Shown here one piece after another: positions 1 through 7,927 of a DNA stretch of 64,000 nucleotides. The position numbers and the translations under genes were made by a program. The stretch comes from Sphingopyxis sp. PAMC25046 (GTDB lineage: Bacteria; Pseudomonadota; Alphaproteobacteria; Sphingomonadales; Sphingomonadaceae). The DNA lies in assembly GCF_004795895.1 (NCBI RefSeq), contig NZ_CP039250.1:186001-250000 (forward strand). The letters run 5' to 3'. Below the pieces are notes generated by a model. That model was not told the DNA's origin, ran no database searches, and was given only the letters and a program-made list of their open reading frames with translations. The number at the start of each line of letters is the position of its first letter. The first letter of the stretch is position 1.

Positions 1-282
1 GCCATCATCCGCGAAGTCAACGAACTCGACGAAGTGCTCGGCCCGGATGTCAACGAACAAGTCGACAAGAGCCGCGCGAAGAAGCGCGAGGAAACCGCCG
101 GGCGCGTCGCCGGCACGGTGGCGGGCGGCATCATCCCCTTTCGCGGGCTGATCGGCGAGGTTACCGGCGCCAATGCCGAACGGCGGCGCTATGCCCTTGC
201 CGTTTACGCCGGGACGGTGCGCCGCGGCTTCCTGAAGGGCGTCGGGCTCGAGCGCGGCTGCAAGGCACCGGCCCGGCCCTGA
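1..282 (+). CDS. C-terminal part of an unrecognised protein (5' end outside window)
   Basis: The frame is open from the first base to a TGA at 280-282, so this is the last 93 residues of a protein that starts to the left of the window. A charged stretch (EVNELDEVLGPDVNEQVDKS) is followed by a small-residue segment of Gly, Ala and Ile near residues 37-58 that could pass through or pack against a membrane, and then a basic tail with one Cys near the end. I do not recognise the family. It converges on the lipoprotein gene at 291 with only eight bases between the stop codons, which supports this as the real end of a gene. Confidence 0.55.
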   Translation, partial: AIIREVNELDEVLGPDVNEQVDKSRAKKREETAGRVAGTVAGGIIPFRGLIGEVTGANAERRRYALAVYAGTVRRGFLKGVGLERGCKAPARP

Positions 283-290
283 TCCGGCGC

Positions 291-611
291 TCAGAGCGGC
301 GTGTAGACGGTGCGGCAGCTTTCGGGCGCCGAGCGTAGCGCGGTGTTCCACGTTACCTCGTTGCCATTCCGCTGGAGCCGCGCGCCCTTCTTGTTTTCAT
401 AGACCGCACCGCCGGTTGACGGCGTCTGCGTCAGCACCATCGAGCGCCGACCGTTGATGCGCACGATCGCCGTGTTGCCGACATAGTCGACCTTCAGCCT
501 GGTGCCTCGGTTGCAATCATAGCTGGTGCCGGTGTTGCGCGGCGGCACGGACGAGCAGCCCGCAAGGACTAGAACCGCGGCTACGGCCGCGACAACCGTC
601 ATGGACTTCAT
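291..611 (-). CDS. Small lipoprotein, MliC-like (lysozyme-inhibitor-like)
   Basis: A 106-residue protein with a clear lipoprotein signal: Met-Lys, a hydrophobic Ala/Val/Leu run and the lipobox LAGC, Cys near residue 19. The mature part has a conserved pattern of the MliC family (membrane-bound inhibitor of C-type lysozyme): an early Cys in YDC, a short beta-rich core with VGNTAIVRINGRRSMVL and TGGAVYENKKGARLQRNGNEV, and a second Cys near the C-terminus. MliC proteins sit in the periplasm, usually on the outer membrane, and block the active site of c-type lysozymes. The family call rests on this pattern and on size. It lies just downstream of the crystallin-like gene on the same strand, 13 bases away, so the two may be cotranscribed. 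Confidence 0.7.
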   Translation of the reverse strand: MKSMTVVAAVAAVLVLAGCSSVPPRNTGTSYDCNRGTRLKVDYVGNTAIVRINGRRSMVLTQTPSTGGAVYENKKGARLQRNGNEVTWNTALRSAPESCRTVYTPL

Positions 612-624
612 TATCGGTCTTCCC

Positions 625-1239
625 TCAATAACCCGAGCGGACGCACAGCACGTCGGCGAGGTAAACCCGACCGTTCACCGTTTCCATATGCTCGCTTGCC
701 GACCCGTTCCAGCCGATCGAGCGGCACCAATTGTCGGCCGTTTGCGCCGCGCAATTGGCGGTTGCCGAACCGCGGGTACAGGCGAGGACACGGTAGTTGC
801 TTGTCGCCGGCTGTGTGTGGAATTCGGCAAAATTGCCGCGCGCGACCTGATCATTGGCGGGCGGGTTGGGGTTCCATCCGCCGCCGCCCGAACCGGCGGG
901 ACGCATCGACTGAACCGTGATGCCGCGCAGGACATTGTTCAGCATCGGCGTGTCGCGATCGACCGTCCGGCAGTTCCCGCGATAGCGCGTCCGTTCGCAA
1001 AGCTCCCAGCGGCCGCGAGTGACGCGGATCGAATTGACGGGCCATGCGAGCCCAAGGTTCGGCTTTTCCTCCCCGATGAATACCGCGGGGCCGCGATAGC
1101 CGGCGTCGCGATAGATCGTCGCCTCGGGCGAACGGTATCGTTCTGTTTCAACGGTTTGGGCGTTCGAGGTAGCGAGAAAGCCCGCCCCTATCGACGCCGC
1201 GGCTGCGGCAAGGATCGACAAACGATAAGCGGATTTCAT
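625..1239 (-). CDS. Exported protein with a beta/gamma-crystallin-like domain
   Basis: A 204-residue protein if translation starts at 1239 (MKSAYRL). A start eight codons earlier is possible, but this Met begins a standard signal peptide with probable cleavage after SNA. Residues about 38-100 read as a beta/gamma-crystallin fold: ATIYRDAGYRGPAVFIGEE, then WELCERTRYRGNCRTV, each with the aromatic-x-G pattern of Greek-key motifs. A Gly/Pro-rich linker follows, then a Cys-containing C-terminal region with NFAEFHTQP and DNWCRSIGWNG. Bacterial crystallin domains often bind calcium and are stable surface or periplasmic proteins. The exact role here is unknown. The MliC-like lipoprotein gene follows closely downstream. 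Confidence 0.7.
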   Translation of the reverse strand: MKSAYRLSILAAAAASIGAGFLATSNAQTVETERYRSPEATIYRDAGYRGPAVFIGEEKPNLGLAWPVNSIRVTRGRWELCERTRYRGNCRTVDRDTPMLNNVLRGITVQSMRPAGSGGGGWNPNPPANDQVARGNFAEFHTQPATSNYRVLACTRGSATANCAAQTADNWCRSIGWNGSASEHMETVNGRVYLADVLCVRSGY

Positions 1240-1294
1240 GACAGCCTCCCTGTTGACGAACATGACCCGGGATTCGTTATGTTCCCATAATTTA

Positions 1295-1309
1295 CGTCAT
1301 TGCATGACG
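1295..1309 (-). terminator. Weak hairpin between nucleoside transporter and crystallin-like gene
   Basis: CGTCAT and ATGACG arms of six bases enclose a three-base loop, followed on the minus strand by an AT-rich TAAATTAT. It sits just after the nucleoside transporter stop at 1362. The stem is short and there is no clean T-run, so it may only weaken read-through. Confidence 0.25.
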
Positions 1310-1361
1310 GCTTGCAAACTCTCCCGATCGCCGATCCGCGCGTGCGTTTCGTGGGAATGAA

Positions 1362-2699
1362 TCAGGGTGCTGTCGTCGATGGCGCCGGCGCGGCGACGGC
1401 GGCATCGGGCGTGGCCGCCGGGGTCGCGGCAGGCTCGGGTACCGGGGTGGCCATCGGCGGCGCGATCCCGAGCATCAGCCCCGCAAGTGCAGCCGACATC
1501 AGGTTCGAGAGGCTGCCAGCGAGCAGCGCCTTCAGACCGAGCTTGGCGATCATCGGGCGCTGGTTCGGCGCGAGTCCGCCGGTCACCGCCATCTGGATCG
1601 CGATCGAGCTGAAATTGGCGAAGCCGCAAAGCGCAAAGGTCGCGATCGCGACCGCCGCCAGCGACATGTCCGCCTGCGCCCTGCCGAGATCGATGAAGGC
1701 CACGAATTCGTTGAGCACGACCTTGGAACCGAACAGCCCGCCGACCGTCGCGCTTTCTTCCCACGGCACGCCCATCAGCCACATTACGGGGCGGAAGATC
1801 GCGCCGATGACCGCCTGGAAAGACAGATCGGGATAGCCGAACCAGCCGCCGATGCCGGCGAGCAGCCCGTTGGCAAGCGCGACGAGCGCGACGAAGGCGA
1901 GCACCATCGCGCCGACCGCGACCGCCAGCTTGACCCCCGTCTGCGCGCCCTGCGCCGCCGCCATGATGATATTGGCGGGCTTTTCCTCGTCGTGGCTTGC
2001 CTCGGGCATGATCACGGGTTCGATGCCGAGGTCCTTGGGATCGTCGGGCATCATGATCTTGGCCATCAATATGCCCCCGGGCGCGGACATGAAGCTCGCC
2101 GCGAGCAGATAGGGCAGGAGCTGCTCGCCGATCATGCTCGCATAGGCGCCGAGGATCGTGCCCGCGACGCCCGCCATGCCGACTGTCATGACGGTGAAGA
2201 GCTGCGAAGGGGTGAGACCCGCCAGATAGGGGCGAATGACGAGCGGCGATTCGGATTGGCCAACAAAGATGTTTGCCGCCGCGCCCAGGCTTTCGACCTT
2301 GGTGATGCCGGTGATCTTCTGGATCGCCCCGCCGACCCATTTGATCACCAGTTGCATGATCCCGAGATAATAGAGGATCGAGATGAGTGAGGCGAAGAAG
2401 ATGATGACGGGCAGCGCGGCGATCGCGAAGCTGTTGGCGCCCATTTCGGGCGAGGCGAGCGGGCCGAAGATGAAATCCGTCCCTGCCTTGGCATAGCCGA
2501 GAAGATTCGAGACGGCGTTCGACATGGCCTGGATCACCGCGCGGCCCCACGGCGTCCCGATGACGAGGATCGCGAACCCGGCCTGGAGCAGGAAGGCGGG
2601 AATAACGACGCGCAGCCGAATCCACCGCCGGTTCGACGAAAAAAGCACGGCAATCGCAAGCAATGCGACGATGCCGAGCAGACCGATGAGGCGTTCCAT
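1362..2699 (-). CDS. Concentrative nucleoside transporter (CNT/NupC family)
   Basis: An inner-membrane symporter of about 445 residues expected to import nucleosides with H+ or Na+. The start at 2699 (MERLIGLLG) opens directly into the first membrane helix; the frame extends further upstream but with non-membrane, Arg-rich sequence. Family marks are visible: the gate-like segment with GQSESPLV, the GGILMAKI region, the EESATVGGLFGSKVVLNEFVAF motif and GFANFSSIAIQ. These match the N-terminal, core and C-terminal CNT domains in order. An Ala/Pro/Thr-rich tail of about 35 residues follows the last helix and is longer than in the E. coli protein. The gene is divergent from the VUT-family transporter at 2825 with about 125 bases between starts. 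Confidence 0.9.
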   Translation of the reverse strand: MERLIGLLGIVALLAIAVLFSSNRRWIRLRVVIPAFLLQAGFAILVIGTPWGRAVIQAMSNAVSNLLGYAKAGTDFIFGPLASPEMGANSFAIAALPVIIFFASLISILYYLGIMQLVIKWVGGAIQKITGITKVESLGAAANIFVGQSESPLVIRPYLAGLTPSQLFTVMTVGMAGVAGTILGAYASMIGEQLLPYLLAASFMSAPGGILMAKIMMPDDPKDLGIEPVIMPEASHDEEKPANIIMAAAQGAQTGVKLAVAVGAMVLAFVALVALANGLLAGIGGWFGYPDLSFQAVIGAIFRPVMWLMGVPWEESATVGGLFGSKVVLNEFVAFIDLGRAQADMSLAAVAIATFALCGFANFSSIAIQMAVTGGLAPNQRPMIAKLGLKALLAGSLSNLMSAALAGLMLGIAPPMATPVPEPAATPAATPDAAVAAPAPSTTAP

Positions 2700-2824
2700 G
2701 ATGTAAATGCGTCCCCCGCAGGTTAATGCGCCTGAATAACGGGCTTTGGCGGCGGGGCAAGAGCCGCGCGTCGAGCCGTGCTTCTCGGACTTTCCAGCCC
2801 GCGCAAAACCGACTATCGGGCGGC

Positions 2825-3502
2825 ATGACCGAACCCACCTCGGCGGCGTTGCCGCGCACGCTTTCGCCATCGCTCTTTCTTTTCTCGATCGTCTATGGCG
2901 GCATGGTCGTCCTCGCCGGCGTGCTCGGGAACAAGCAGGTTGCGCTGGGAAGCTGGCTGGCGGTCGAGGCGGGTATCTTCGCCTTTCTGCTGCTCGTGGC
3001 GCTGTCGAGCGCCGTGTCCGAACTCCATGGACAGTCGGTCGCGAACCGGCTGGTGCTTTGGGGTTTCGTCCCGCTCGTCCTGTCGATCATGCTGACCTCG
3101 CTGGTTCTCGCGCTCCCGGCATCGCCCGAAATGCAGCCCCAGCGGCTTGCGGCCTTCGATATGGTTCTTGGTCAAAGCCCGCGTTTGATGGCCGCGGGAA
3201 TCGTCGCTTACGGCACTTCGCAATTTCTGAACGTCACCATCTTTTCGAAGCTGCGCGGGCGTGAAGGAGCGGGGACCGGTACAACATGGCTTGCTATCCG
3301 CGGCGCGATCGCCAGCGCTCTGAGCCAGATCGTCGACACGCTGCTTTTCGTCACGATCGCCTTCTATGGCGTGTTCCCGATTGCGAACCTGATGGGCGGG
3401 CAGATGCTCGCCAAGGTTGCGCTGTCGGTGCTCGTCATTCCTTTCGTCATCACCGGGCTGGTCGCTCTCGGCCGCAGCCTCGATACGAAGAACGCCGGAT
3501 GA
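2825..3502 (+). CDS. VUT-family queuosine precursor transporter (YhhQ-like)
   Basis: A 225-residue inner-membrane protein with six or so hydrophobic helices and the features of the VUT/DUF165 family: the first helix ending in GNKQV, SELHG at the end of the third helix, then [11 protein letters not shown] and [25 protein letters not shown]. YhhQ in E. coli takes up the queuosine precursors preQ0 and preQ1 used for tRNA modification. That function is inferred here from family only. The start at 2825 ([10 protein letters not shown]) is chosen because upstream in-frame sequence is Arg-rich and not membrane-like. The TGA stop overlaps the ATG of argB (ATGA at 3499-3502), so the two are probably translationally coupled, although the functions are unrelated. 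Confidence 0.85.
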   Translation: MTEPTSAALPRTLSPSLFLFSIVYGGMVVLAGVLGNKQVALGSWLAVEAGIFAFLLLVALSSAVSELHGQSVANRLVLWGFVPLVLSIMLTSLVLALPASPEMQPQRLAAFDMVLGQSPRLMAAGIVAYGTSQFLNVTIFSKLRGREGAGTGTTWLAIRGAIASALSQIVDTLLFVTIAFYGVFPIANLMGGQMLAKVALSVLVIPFVITGLVALGRSLDTKNAG

Positions 3503-4407
3503 TATCGATGACCGACCCCTCGCAAATGCCCGACCTCCTCGCCAAAGCCGAAACGCTCGTCGAGGCGCTGCCCTATCTGCAGCGCTATGCCGGCGAGACC
3601 TTCGTGATCAAATATGGCGGGCATGCGATGGGCGATCCCGAGGCGCAGCGGGACTTCGCCGAAGATGTCGTGCTTCTGAAGGCCGTCGGGATCAATCCCG
3701 TGGTCGTACATGGCGGCGGGCCGCAGATCGGTGCGATGCTGAAGCAGCTCGGGATCGAATCGACCTTCGTCGGCGGACTTCGCGTCACCGATGCCGCGAC
3801 CGCAGAAGTCGCCGAGATGGTCCTTGCAGGCAAGATCAACAAGGAAATCGTCAGCTGGATCGCGGGGCTCGGCGGTCGCGCGGTCGGCATTTCGGGGAAG
3901 GATGCGAACCTCGTGCTGGCCGAAAAAGTCGCACGCACCGAGCCCGATCCCAATTCGGGGATCGAGCGCCACGTCGACCTTGGCTTCGTCGGCGAGCCCG
4001 TCGCGGTCGACCCGACGATCCTCGTCAACCTGACCAACGACAATTTCATCCCCGTCGTCGCACCCGTCGCGCTCGGCGCCGATGGCGCGACCTACAATAT
4101 CAACGCCGACACGATGGCGGGGGCGATCGCGGGCGCGCTGGGGGCGAAGCGCTTCTTCCTGCTCACCGACGTCGCGGGCGTCCTCGATAAGTCGGGGGCG
4201 CTGCTCACCGACCTCGACCGCGCTGCGATCGACGCGCTCAAGGGCGACGGTACGATCACCGGAGGCATGATTCCGAAGGTCGAAACCTGCGTCGCGGCGG
4301 TCGATGCGGGGGTCGAGGCGGCGGTCATCCTCGACGGGCGCATTCCGCACGCGATGCTGCTCGAAATTTTCACCGCAAGGGGTGCGGGTACGCTCATTCA
4401 CCGCTAA
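3499..4407 (+). CDS. argB: Acetylglutamate kinase
   Basis: Phosphorylates N-acetyl-L-glutamate with ATP, the second step of arginine synthesis, in the cytoplasm. The 302-residue protein carries the expected amino-acid-kinase motifs: KYGGHAMG at residues 38-45, HGGGPQI at 71-77, [13 protein letters not shown] in the middle, [15 protein letters not shown] for nucleotide binding and GGMIPKVE near residue 255. Length is normal for the family. Starts at 3499 (overlapping the upstream stop) or 3508 are both in frame; I list the first. The N-terminal extension before [16 protein letters not shown] is of the kind seen in arginine-feedback-regulated enzymes, so feedback inhibition is plausible but not shown. 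It is the second gene of the 2825-6955 run. Confidence 0.95.
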   Translation: MISMTDPSQMPDLLAKAETLVEALPYLQRYAGETFVIKYGGHAMGDPEAQRDFAEDVVLLKAVGINPVVVHGGGPQIGAMLKQLGIESTFVGGLRVTDAATAEVAEMVLAGKINKEIVSWIAGLGGRAVGISGKDANLVLAEKVARTEPDPNSGIERHVDLGFVGEPVAVDPTILVNLTNDNFIPVVAPVALGADGATYNINADTMAGAIAGALGAKRFFLLTDVAGVLDKSGALLTDLDRAAIDALKGDGTITGGMIPKVETCVAAVDAGVEAAVILDGRIPHAMLLEIFTARGAGTLIHR

Positions 4408-4443
4408 GACGGACGCCATCGACCTTCCGGCCGGAGACCTTCC

Positions 4444-4752
4444 TTGTATTTCATGCTTCTCGATATTCTGTCGATCCTGCTCAACATCCTCTGGTGGATC
4501 ATCATCGTCCAGGCGGTGATGTCGTGGCTGATCGCGTTCAATGTTATCAACACGCACAATGATTTCGTCGGACAGCTCTGGCATGTGCTCGACCGGATCA
4601 CCGAGCCGCTCTATCGTCCGTTCCGGCGCATTATGCCCGATTTCGGCGGCATCGACCTGACGCCGATGGTCGTGCTGATCTTGCTCATCATCATCCAGGG
4701 CCCGGTGATGTCCTATCTGTATCGGCTCGGCGTACAGACCGGGATGGCCTGA
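4444..4752 (+). CDS. YggT family membrane protein
   Basis: A 102-residue inner-membrane protein with two hydrophobic segments (about 5-30 and 73-95) around a conserved loop. The loop has the YggT hallmark DRITEPLYRPFRRIMPDFGGIDLTP, split here only by ordinary substitutions. YggT proteins are linked to membrane processes such as osmotic tolerance and, in Gram-positives, cell division, but the exact activity is not settled. The start is TTG at 4444, preferred over ATG at 4453 because the purine-rich GGAGA lies about six bases before the TTG. Placed between argB and folD in the same direction. Confidence 0.85.
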   Translation: MYFMLLDILSILLNILWWIIIVQAVMSWLIAFNVINTHNDFVGQLWHVLDRITEPLYRPFRRIMPDFGGIDLTPMVVLILLIIIQGPVMSYLYRLGVQTGMA

Positions 4753-4755
4753 CAC

Positions 4756-5664
4756 ATGACCGTTTCGGTTCCCGCGACCAAAGTGATCGACGGCAAGGTC
4801 TTCGCGGCGGGGCTTCGCGCGCGAATCGCCGATGCCGTTCCGGCCTTTGTCGCGGCGACGGGACGCGCGCCCGGGCTTGCCGTGGTCCTGGTGGGCGACG
4901 ATCCGGCGAGCGCGGTCTACGTCGGGTCGAAAGGCAAGGCGACGGTCGCCGCGGGCATGGAAAGCTTCGAGTACCGCCTGCCGCCGACCGCGACGCAGGA
5001 AGACGTCGAGGGGCTGCTCGCCAAGCTCAACGTCGACGATAGGGTCGACGGCATCCTTCTCCAGCTTCCGCTCCCCGGCCACCTCGACGAACAGGCGGCG
5101 GTTGCGACGATCGATCCCGACAAGGACGTCGACGGGCTGACCCCGGTCAGCGCCGGGCGTCTCGCGCTCGGCATCCCCGGCATGGTGCCGTGCACGCCCT
5201 ATGGCTGCCTGCTGCTGTTGCAGGACCGGCTCGGCGACCTGTCGGGCAGGGATGCGATCGTCGTCGGACGTTCGATCCTCGTCGGCAAGCCGATGGGACA
5301 ATTGCTGCTCGGCGCCAATTGCACCGTGACGATGGCGCACAGCCGGACCAGGGACCTGCCCGATCTCGTCCGCCGCGCCGACATTGTCGTCGCCGCGGTC
5401 GGCCGCGCGGAAATGGTCAAGGGCGACTGGATCAAGCCCGGCGCGGTCGTGATCGACGTCGGTATCAACCGCCTGCCCCCCGCGGAAGGCGAAGCCAAGG
5501 GGCGGCTCGTCGGCGACGTCGATTATGCCGACGCAGCAAGTGTCGCAGACGCGATCACGCCGGTGCCCGGCGGTGTCGGTCCGATGACCATCGCCTGCCT
5601 GCTGCGCAATACGCTCGTCGCCGCGCATCGCCGCGCGGGCCTTGCCGAACCGGAGGGTTTTTGA
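4756..5664 (+). CDS. folD: Bifunctional methylenetetrahydrofolate dehydrogenase/cyclohydrolase
   Basis: Interconverts methylene-, methenyl- and 10-formyl-tetrahydrofolate with NADP+, feeding purine and formyl-Met synthesis. The 302-residue protein has the FolD motifs in order: YVGSKGKA with the catalytic Tyr55 and Lys59, the folate-site segment [28 protein letters not shown], the Rossmann motif [15 protein letters not shown], and the C-terminal [10 protein letters not shown]. All key residues are present. It starts three bases after the YggT stop, and its TGA shares one base with the ATG of the next lipoprotein gene, so it is part of a closely spaced transcription unit. Confidence 0.96.
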   Translation: MTVSVPATKVIDGKVFAAGLRARIADAVPAFVAATGRAPGLAVVLVGDDPASAVYVGSKGKATVAAGMESFEYRLPPTATQEDVEGLLAKLNVDDRVDGILLQLPLPGHLDEQAAVATIDPDKDVDGLTPVSAGRLALGIPGMVPCTPYGCLLLLQDRLGDLSGRDAIVVGRSILVGKPMGQLLLGANCTVTMAHSRTRDLPDLVRRADIVVAAVGRAEMVKGDWIKPGAVVIDVGINRLPPAEGEAKGRLVGDVDYADAASVADAITPVPGGVGPMTIACLLRNTLVAAHRRAGLAEPEGF

Positions 5665-6332
5665 TGCGCCAGCTGATCGTCGCTGCGCTTGCCCTGACGC
5701 TCGCGGGCTGTGCGGGATCGCCCGATGATTTCCGCAACCGGCCGCTCGCCGCGAACCCCAGCGCCTTCATCGCCGCCGAGATCGGCTTCGCCCGGCTCGC
5801 GCAGGAAAAGGGGCAATGGACCGCCTTCCGCGAAACCGCGCATCCTGACGCCGTGATGTTCGTGCCCGAACGCGTCAATGCGCGCGACTGGCTGAAATCA
5901 CAGAAGGATCCTGCCGAGGCGGTGAAATGGCAGCCGCATGCCGTTTATGTCAGCTGCGACGGCAATAGCGGCGTCACCACCGGCGCGTGGCAAAAGGGGC
6001 CGGCAAATGGTTTCTTCACCACCGTCTGGGCGCGCGATGAAAAGGGCCGGCTGAGCTGGGTTCTCGACCATGGCGACGCGCTGGTGACGCCGCGCGAAGC
6101 GCCGGAATTCATCGCGTCGAAAGGGGCGGTCTGCGGTTCGCGGCCCGCAGTTCCGATCGAAGCGGCGGGCGAAGGCGAAGATATGGCCGTCGGCCTCTCG
6201 GCGGATCAGACGCTGAGCTGGACCTCGACCGTCCGCGCCGACAAGTCGCGCCGCGTCGCGATCCGCCTGTGGGACGGCAAGGAGATGGCGACCGTCATCG
6301 ACGACCGGGTCGCGGCGCCGAAGCAGCCATGA
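5664..6332 (+). CDS. Lipoprotein of unknown function
   Basis: A 222-residue protein beginning with a lipoprotein signal, [16 protein letters not shown], Cys near residue 16. The mature part has FIAAEIGFARLAQEKGQWTA, HPDAVMFVPERVNARDWL, then a beta-rich half ending in VAIRLWDGKEMATVI. This resembles the NTF2/SnoaL-like cone seen in DUF4440-type proteins, in which a small alpha/beta domain protects a pocket, but I call that only a possibility. The ATG overlaps the folD stop by one base and the stop overlaps the MarC start, so expression is probably coupled to both. No catalytic residues can be named. Confidence 0.75.
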   Translation: MRQLIVAALALTLAGCAGSPDDFRNRPLAANPSAFIAAEIGFARLAQEKGQWTAFRETAHPDAVMFVPERVNARDWLKSQKDPAEAVKWQPHAVYVSCDGNSGVTTGAWQKGPANGFFTTVWARDEKGRLSWVLDHGDALVTPREAPEFIASKGAVCGSRPAVPIEAAGEGEDMAVGLSADQTLSWTSTVRADKSRRVAIRLWDGKEMATVIDDRVAAPKQP

Positions 6333-6955
6333 TCGATCTTTTCATCTCGGCCTTCGTCACGCTCTTTGTCGTGATCGACCCGCCGGGCTGCGCGCCGATC
6401 TATGCCAGCCTGACGACGGGCGCGAGCGCGCAGCAGCGCCGTTCGATGGCGATCCGCGCGACGATCATCGCGGGACTGATCCTCGTTTTCTTCGCGATGT
6501 TCGGCGAAGCATTGCTGAGCTTCCTCCACATCGATCTCGACAGTTTCCGTATCGCAGGCGGGATCATGCTGTTCATCATCGCGATCGACATGGTGTTCGA
6601 GAAGCGCACCGAACGCCGCGAACAACGCGCCGAGAAGGTGATGGCGACCCCTGAGATCGAGGATGTCTCGGTCTTTCCGATGGCGATGCCGATGCTCGCC
6701 GGGCCGGGATCGATCGCGTCGGTGATGCTGCTCGTGTCGCAGAACAATGGGCTCGACCGCGCCTTCGTCATTTTTGGCGCGTTACTGCTCGTTCTGTTGC
6801 TGACCCTTGGCGCGCTGCTGGCGGCCGGGCCGTTGATGAGGATCATCGGCAACAAGGGCGAAGCAGTAATCACCCGCCTGCTCGGCGTTCTGCTTGCCGC
6901 GCTCGCGGCCCAGTTCGTCATCGACGGAGTCAAGGCGAGCTTCAGCCTCGGCTGA
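6329..6955 (+). CDS. MarC family integral membrane protein
   Basis: A 208-residue membrane protein with six predicted helices. It has the MarC-family signatures: an N-terminal helix with FVTLFVVIDPPGCAPIY, LHIDLDSFRIAGGIMLF in the third helix, and FPMAMPMLAGPGSIASVM. MarC was once tied to multiple antibiotic resistance, but that link was later withdrawn, and the substrate of the family is not known. The start codon overlaps the stop of the preceding lipoprotein gene (ATGA at 6329-6332). It is the last gene of the 2825-6955 run and is followed by a strong hairpin terminator. Confidence 0.88.
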   Translation: MIDLFISAFVTLFVVIDPPGCAPIYASLTTGASAQQRRSMAIRATIIAGLILVFFAMFGEALLSFLHIDLDSFRIAGGIMLFIIAIDMVFEKRTERREQRAEKVMATPEIEDVSVFPMAMPMLAGPGSIASVMLLVSQNNGLDRAFVIFGALLLVLLLTLGALLAAGPLMRIIGNKGEAVITRLLGVLLAALAAQFVIDGVKASFSLG

Positions 6956-6961
6956 TGTGAG

Positions 6962-6993
6962 AAGGGCGCCGCCTTTCGGCGACGCCCTTTCTT
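6962..6993 (+). terminator. Rho-independent terminator after the MarC gene
   Basis: An AAGGGCG-CGCC arm pairs with GGCG-CGCCCTT around a TTTC loop with a single C/A mismatch, followed by TCTTTTCC. It lies between the MarC stop and the converging OmpA-like gene, so it may act on both strands. Confidence 0.75.
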
Positions 6994-7014
6994 TTCCACG
7001 GGAATGGAACTTGT

Positions 7015-7704
7015 TTAGCGCGCCGCGTTGACGTCGTTCTGGGTGACCGGCGCGATGCGGATCTCGACGCGCCGGTTGCACTGATAATCGGCTTCGCCGC
7101 GTTCGGGCGAGCATTTCAATTGTGATTCGCCATAGCCGAGCGTCGCCATGCGCGCGCGCTGGATACCGCGACCGGCGAGATAGTCGGCGACCGAAGCGGC
7201 GCGGCGTTCGGAAAGACCCTGGTTATAGCTGTCGCTGCCGGTCGAATCGGTGTGGCCGTAAACGTCGATATAGGTGCTCGGATATTCGGCGAGCGTCGAG
7301 GCGACATTGTCGAGCGCGCTGCGGAACTGCGACTTCACCATCGCGCTGTTGAGGTCAAAGGTGACGTCGCCGGGCATGTTGAGCACGAGCTGGTCGCCCT
7401 GGCGTTCGACGTCGATCCCGGTACCAGCGGTGCGTTCGCGCAGCTTCTTTTCCTGCTGATCCATATAATAGCCGACCCCCGCGCCCGCGACCGCGCCGAT
7501 GCCCGCGCCGACGATTTCCTCGGTGCGGCTGTTCTTGCCGCCGATCAGGTCGCCGAGCAGATAACCGCCGAGCGCGCCGCCGACGCCGCCGATCGCGGCC
7601 TTCGATATCTTCCTCTCCCCGGTCACCGGATCGGTGACGCAGCCGGTCAGCGCGATTGCGCCCATGCTGGTCAAAATGGTGAGCTTGATCGTCCTGCTGT
7701 TCAT
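7015..7704 (-). CDS. OmpA-family lipoprotein with glycine-zipper segment
   Basis: A 229-residue outer-membrane lipoprotein starting at 7704 (MNSRTIKLTI), where a purine-rich GGGAGCG lies upstream. The lipobox is ALTGC, with Cys near residue 21. A Gly-rich zipper region (GGVGGALGGYLLGDLIGG, then GAGIGAVAGAGVGYYM) follows, typical of small envelope proteins. The C-terminal OmpA-like domain from about residue 105 contains YIDVYGHTDSTGSDSYNQ and LSERRAASVADYL, the peptidoglycan-binding pattern. Expected role: non-covalent tethering of the outer membrane to the cell wall. It resembles YiaD-type proteins. Confidence 0.9.
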   Translation of the reverse strand: MNSRTIKLTILTSMGAIALTGCVTDPVTGERKISKAAIGGVGGALGGYLLGDLIGGKNSRTEEIVGAGIGAVAGAGVGYYMDQQEKKLRERTAGTGIDVERQGDQLVLNMPGDVTFDLNSAMVKSQFRSALDNVASTLAEYPSTYIDVYGHTDSTGSDSYNQGLSERRAASVADYLAGRGIQRARMATLGYGESQLKCSPERGEADYQCNRRVEIRIAPVTQNDVNAAR

Positions 7705-7839
7705 TTTTCGCTCCCTTGTCCGGCGGATGCCTTCGATCTTTTGCATGCCGCGCTTCCCTGCCGATAACATATGGCCGGCAATCTGGTTCCCGAATTCGAC
7801 TGAACGGCGGCTGAGCGGCGTGTTTCGACCGTGCGCCAT

Positions 7840-7868
7840 TGTGCAAGGTCGCAGCTTTCGCCTATAGG
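7840..7868 (+). promoter_or_regulatory. Possible sigma70-like promoter before CNNM/CorC gene
   Basis: TTGTGC at 7840-7845 and TATAGG at 7863-7868 are separated by 17 bases. If used, transcription would begin at or close to the ATG of the 17-codon frame at 7874. The match to consensus is only partial. Confidence 0.25.
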
Positions 7869-7873
7869 GAAGC

Positions 7874-7927
7874 ATGACCGAAGCTGACAGGGGCTGGGCG
7901 CCGATGCGCCGTACGACCGCCCGATGA
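7874..7927 (+). CDS. Possible 17-residue leader peptide overlapping the next start
   Basis: An ATG at 7874, four bases after an AGGGA, opens an 18-codon frame (MTEADRGWAPMRRTTAR) that ends in TGA at 7925-7927. That TGA overlaps the ATG of the CNNM/CorC gene at 7924 in an ATGA arrangement. This would allow translational coupling. No similar peptide is known to me and it could be chance. Confidence 0.25.
   Translation: MTEADRGWAPMRRTTAR

Noticed and set aside
2700..2870. Upstream extension of the nucleoside transporter by 57 codons
   Set aside because: The extension is Arg/Cys-rich and not membrane-like; MERLIGLLG opens the first helix.
3364..5628. A 754-codon open frame antisense to argB, YggT and folD
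   Set aside because: It crosses three real genes and has no motif.
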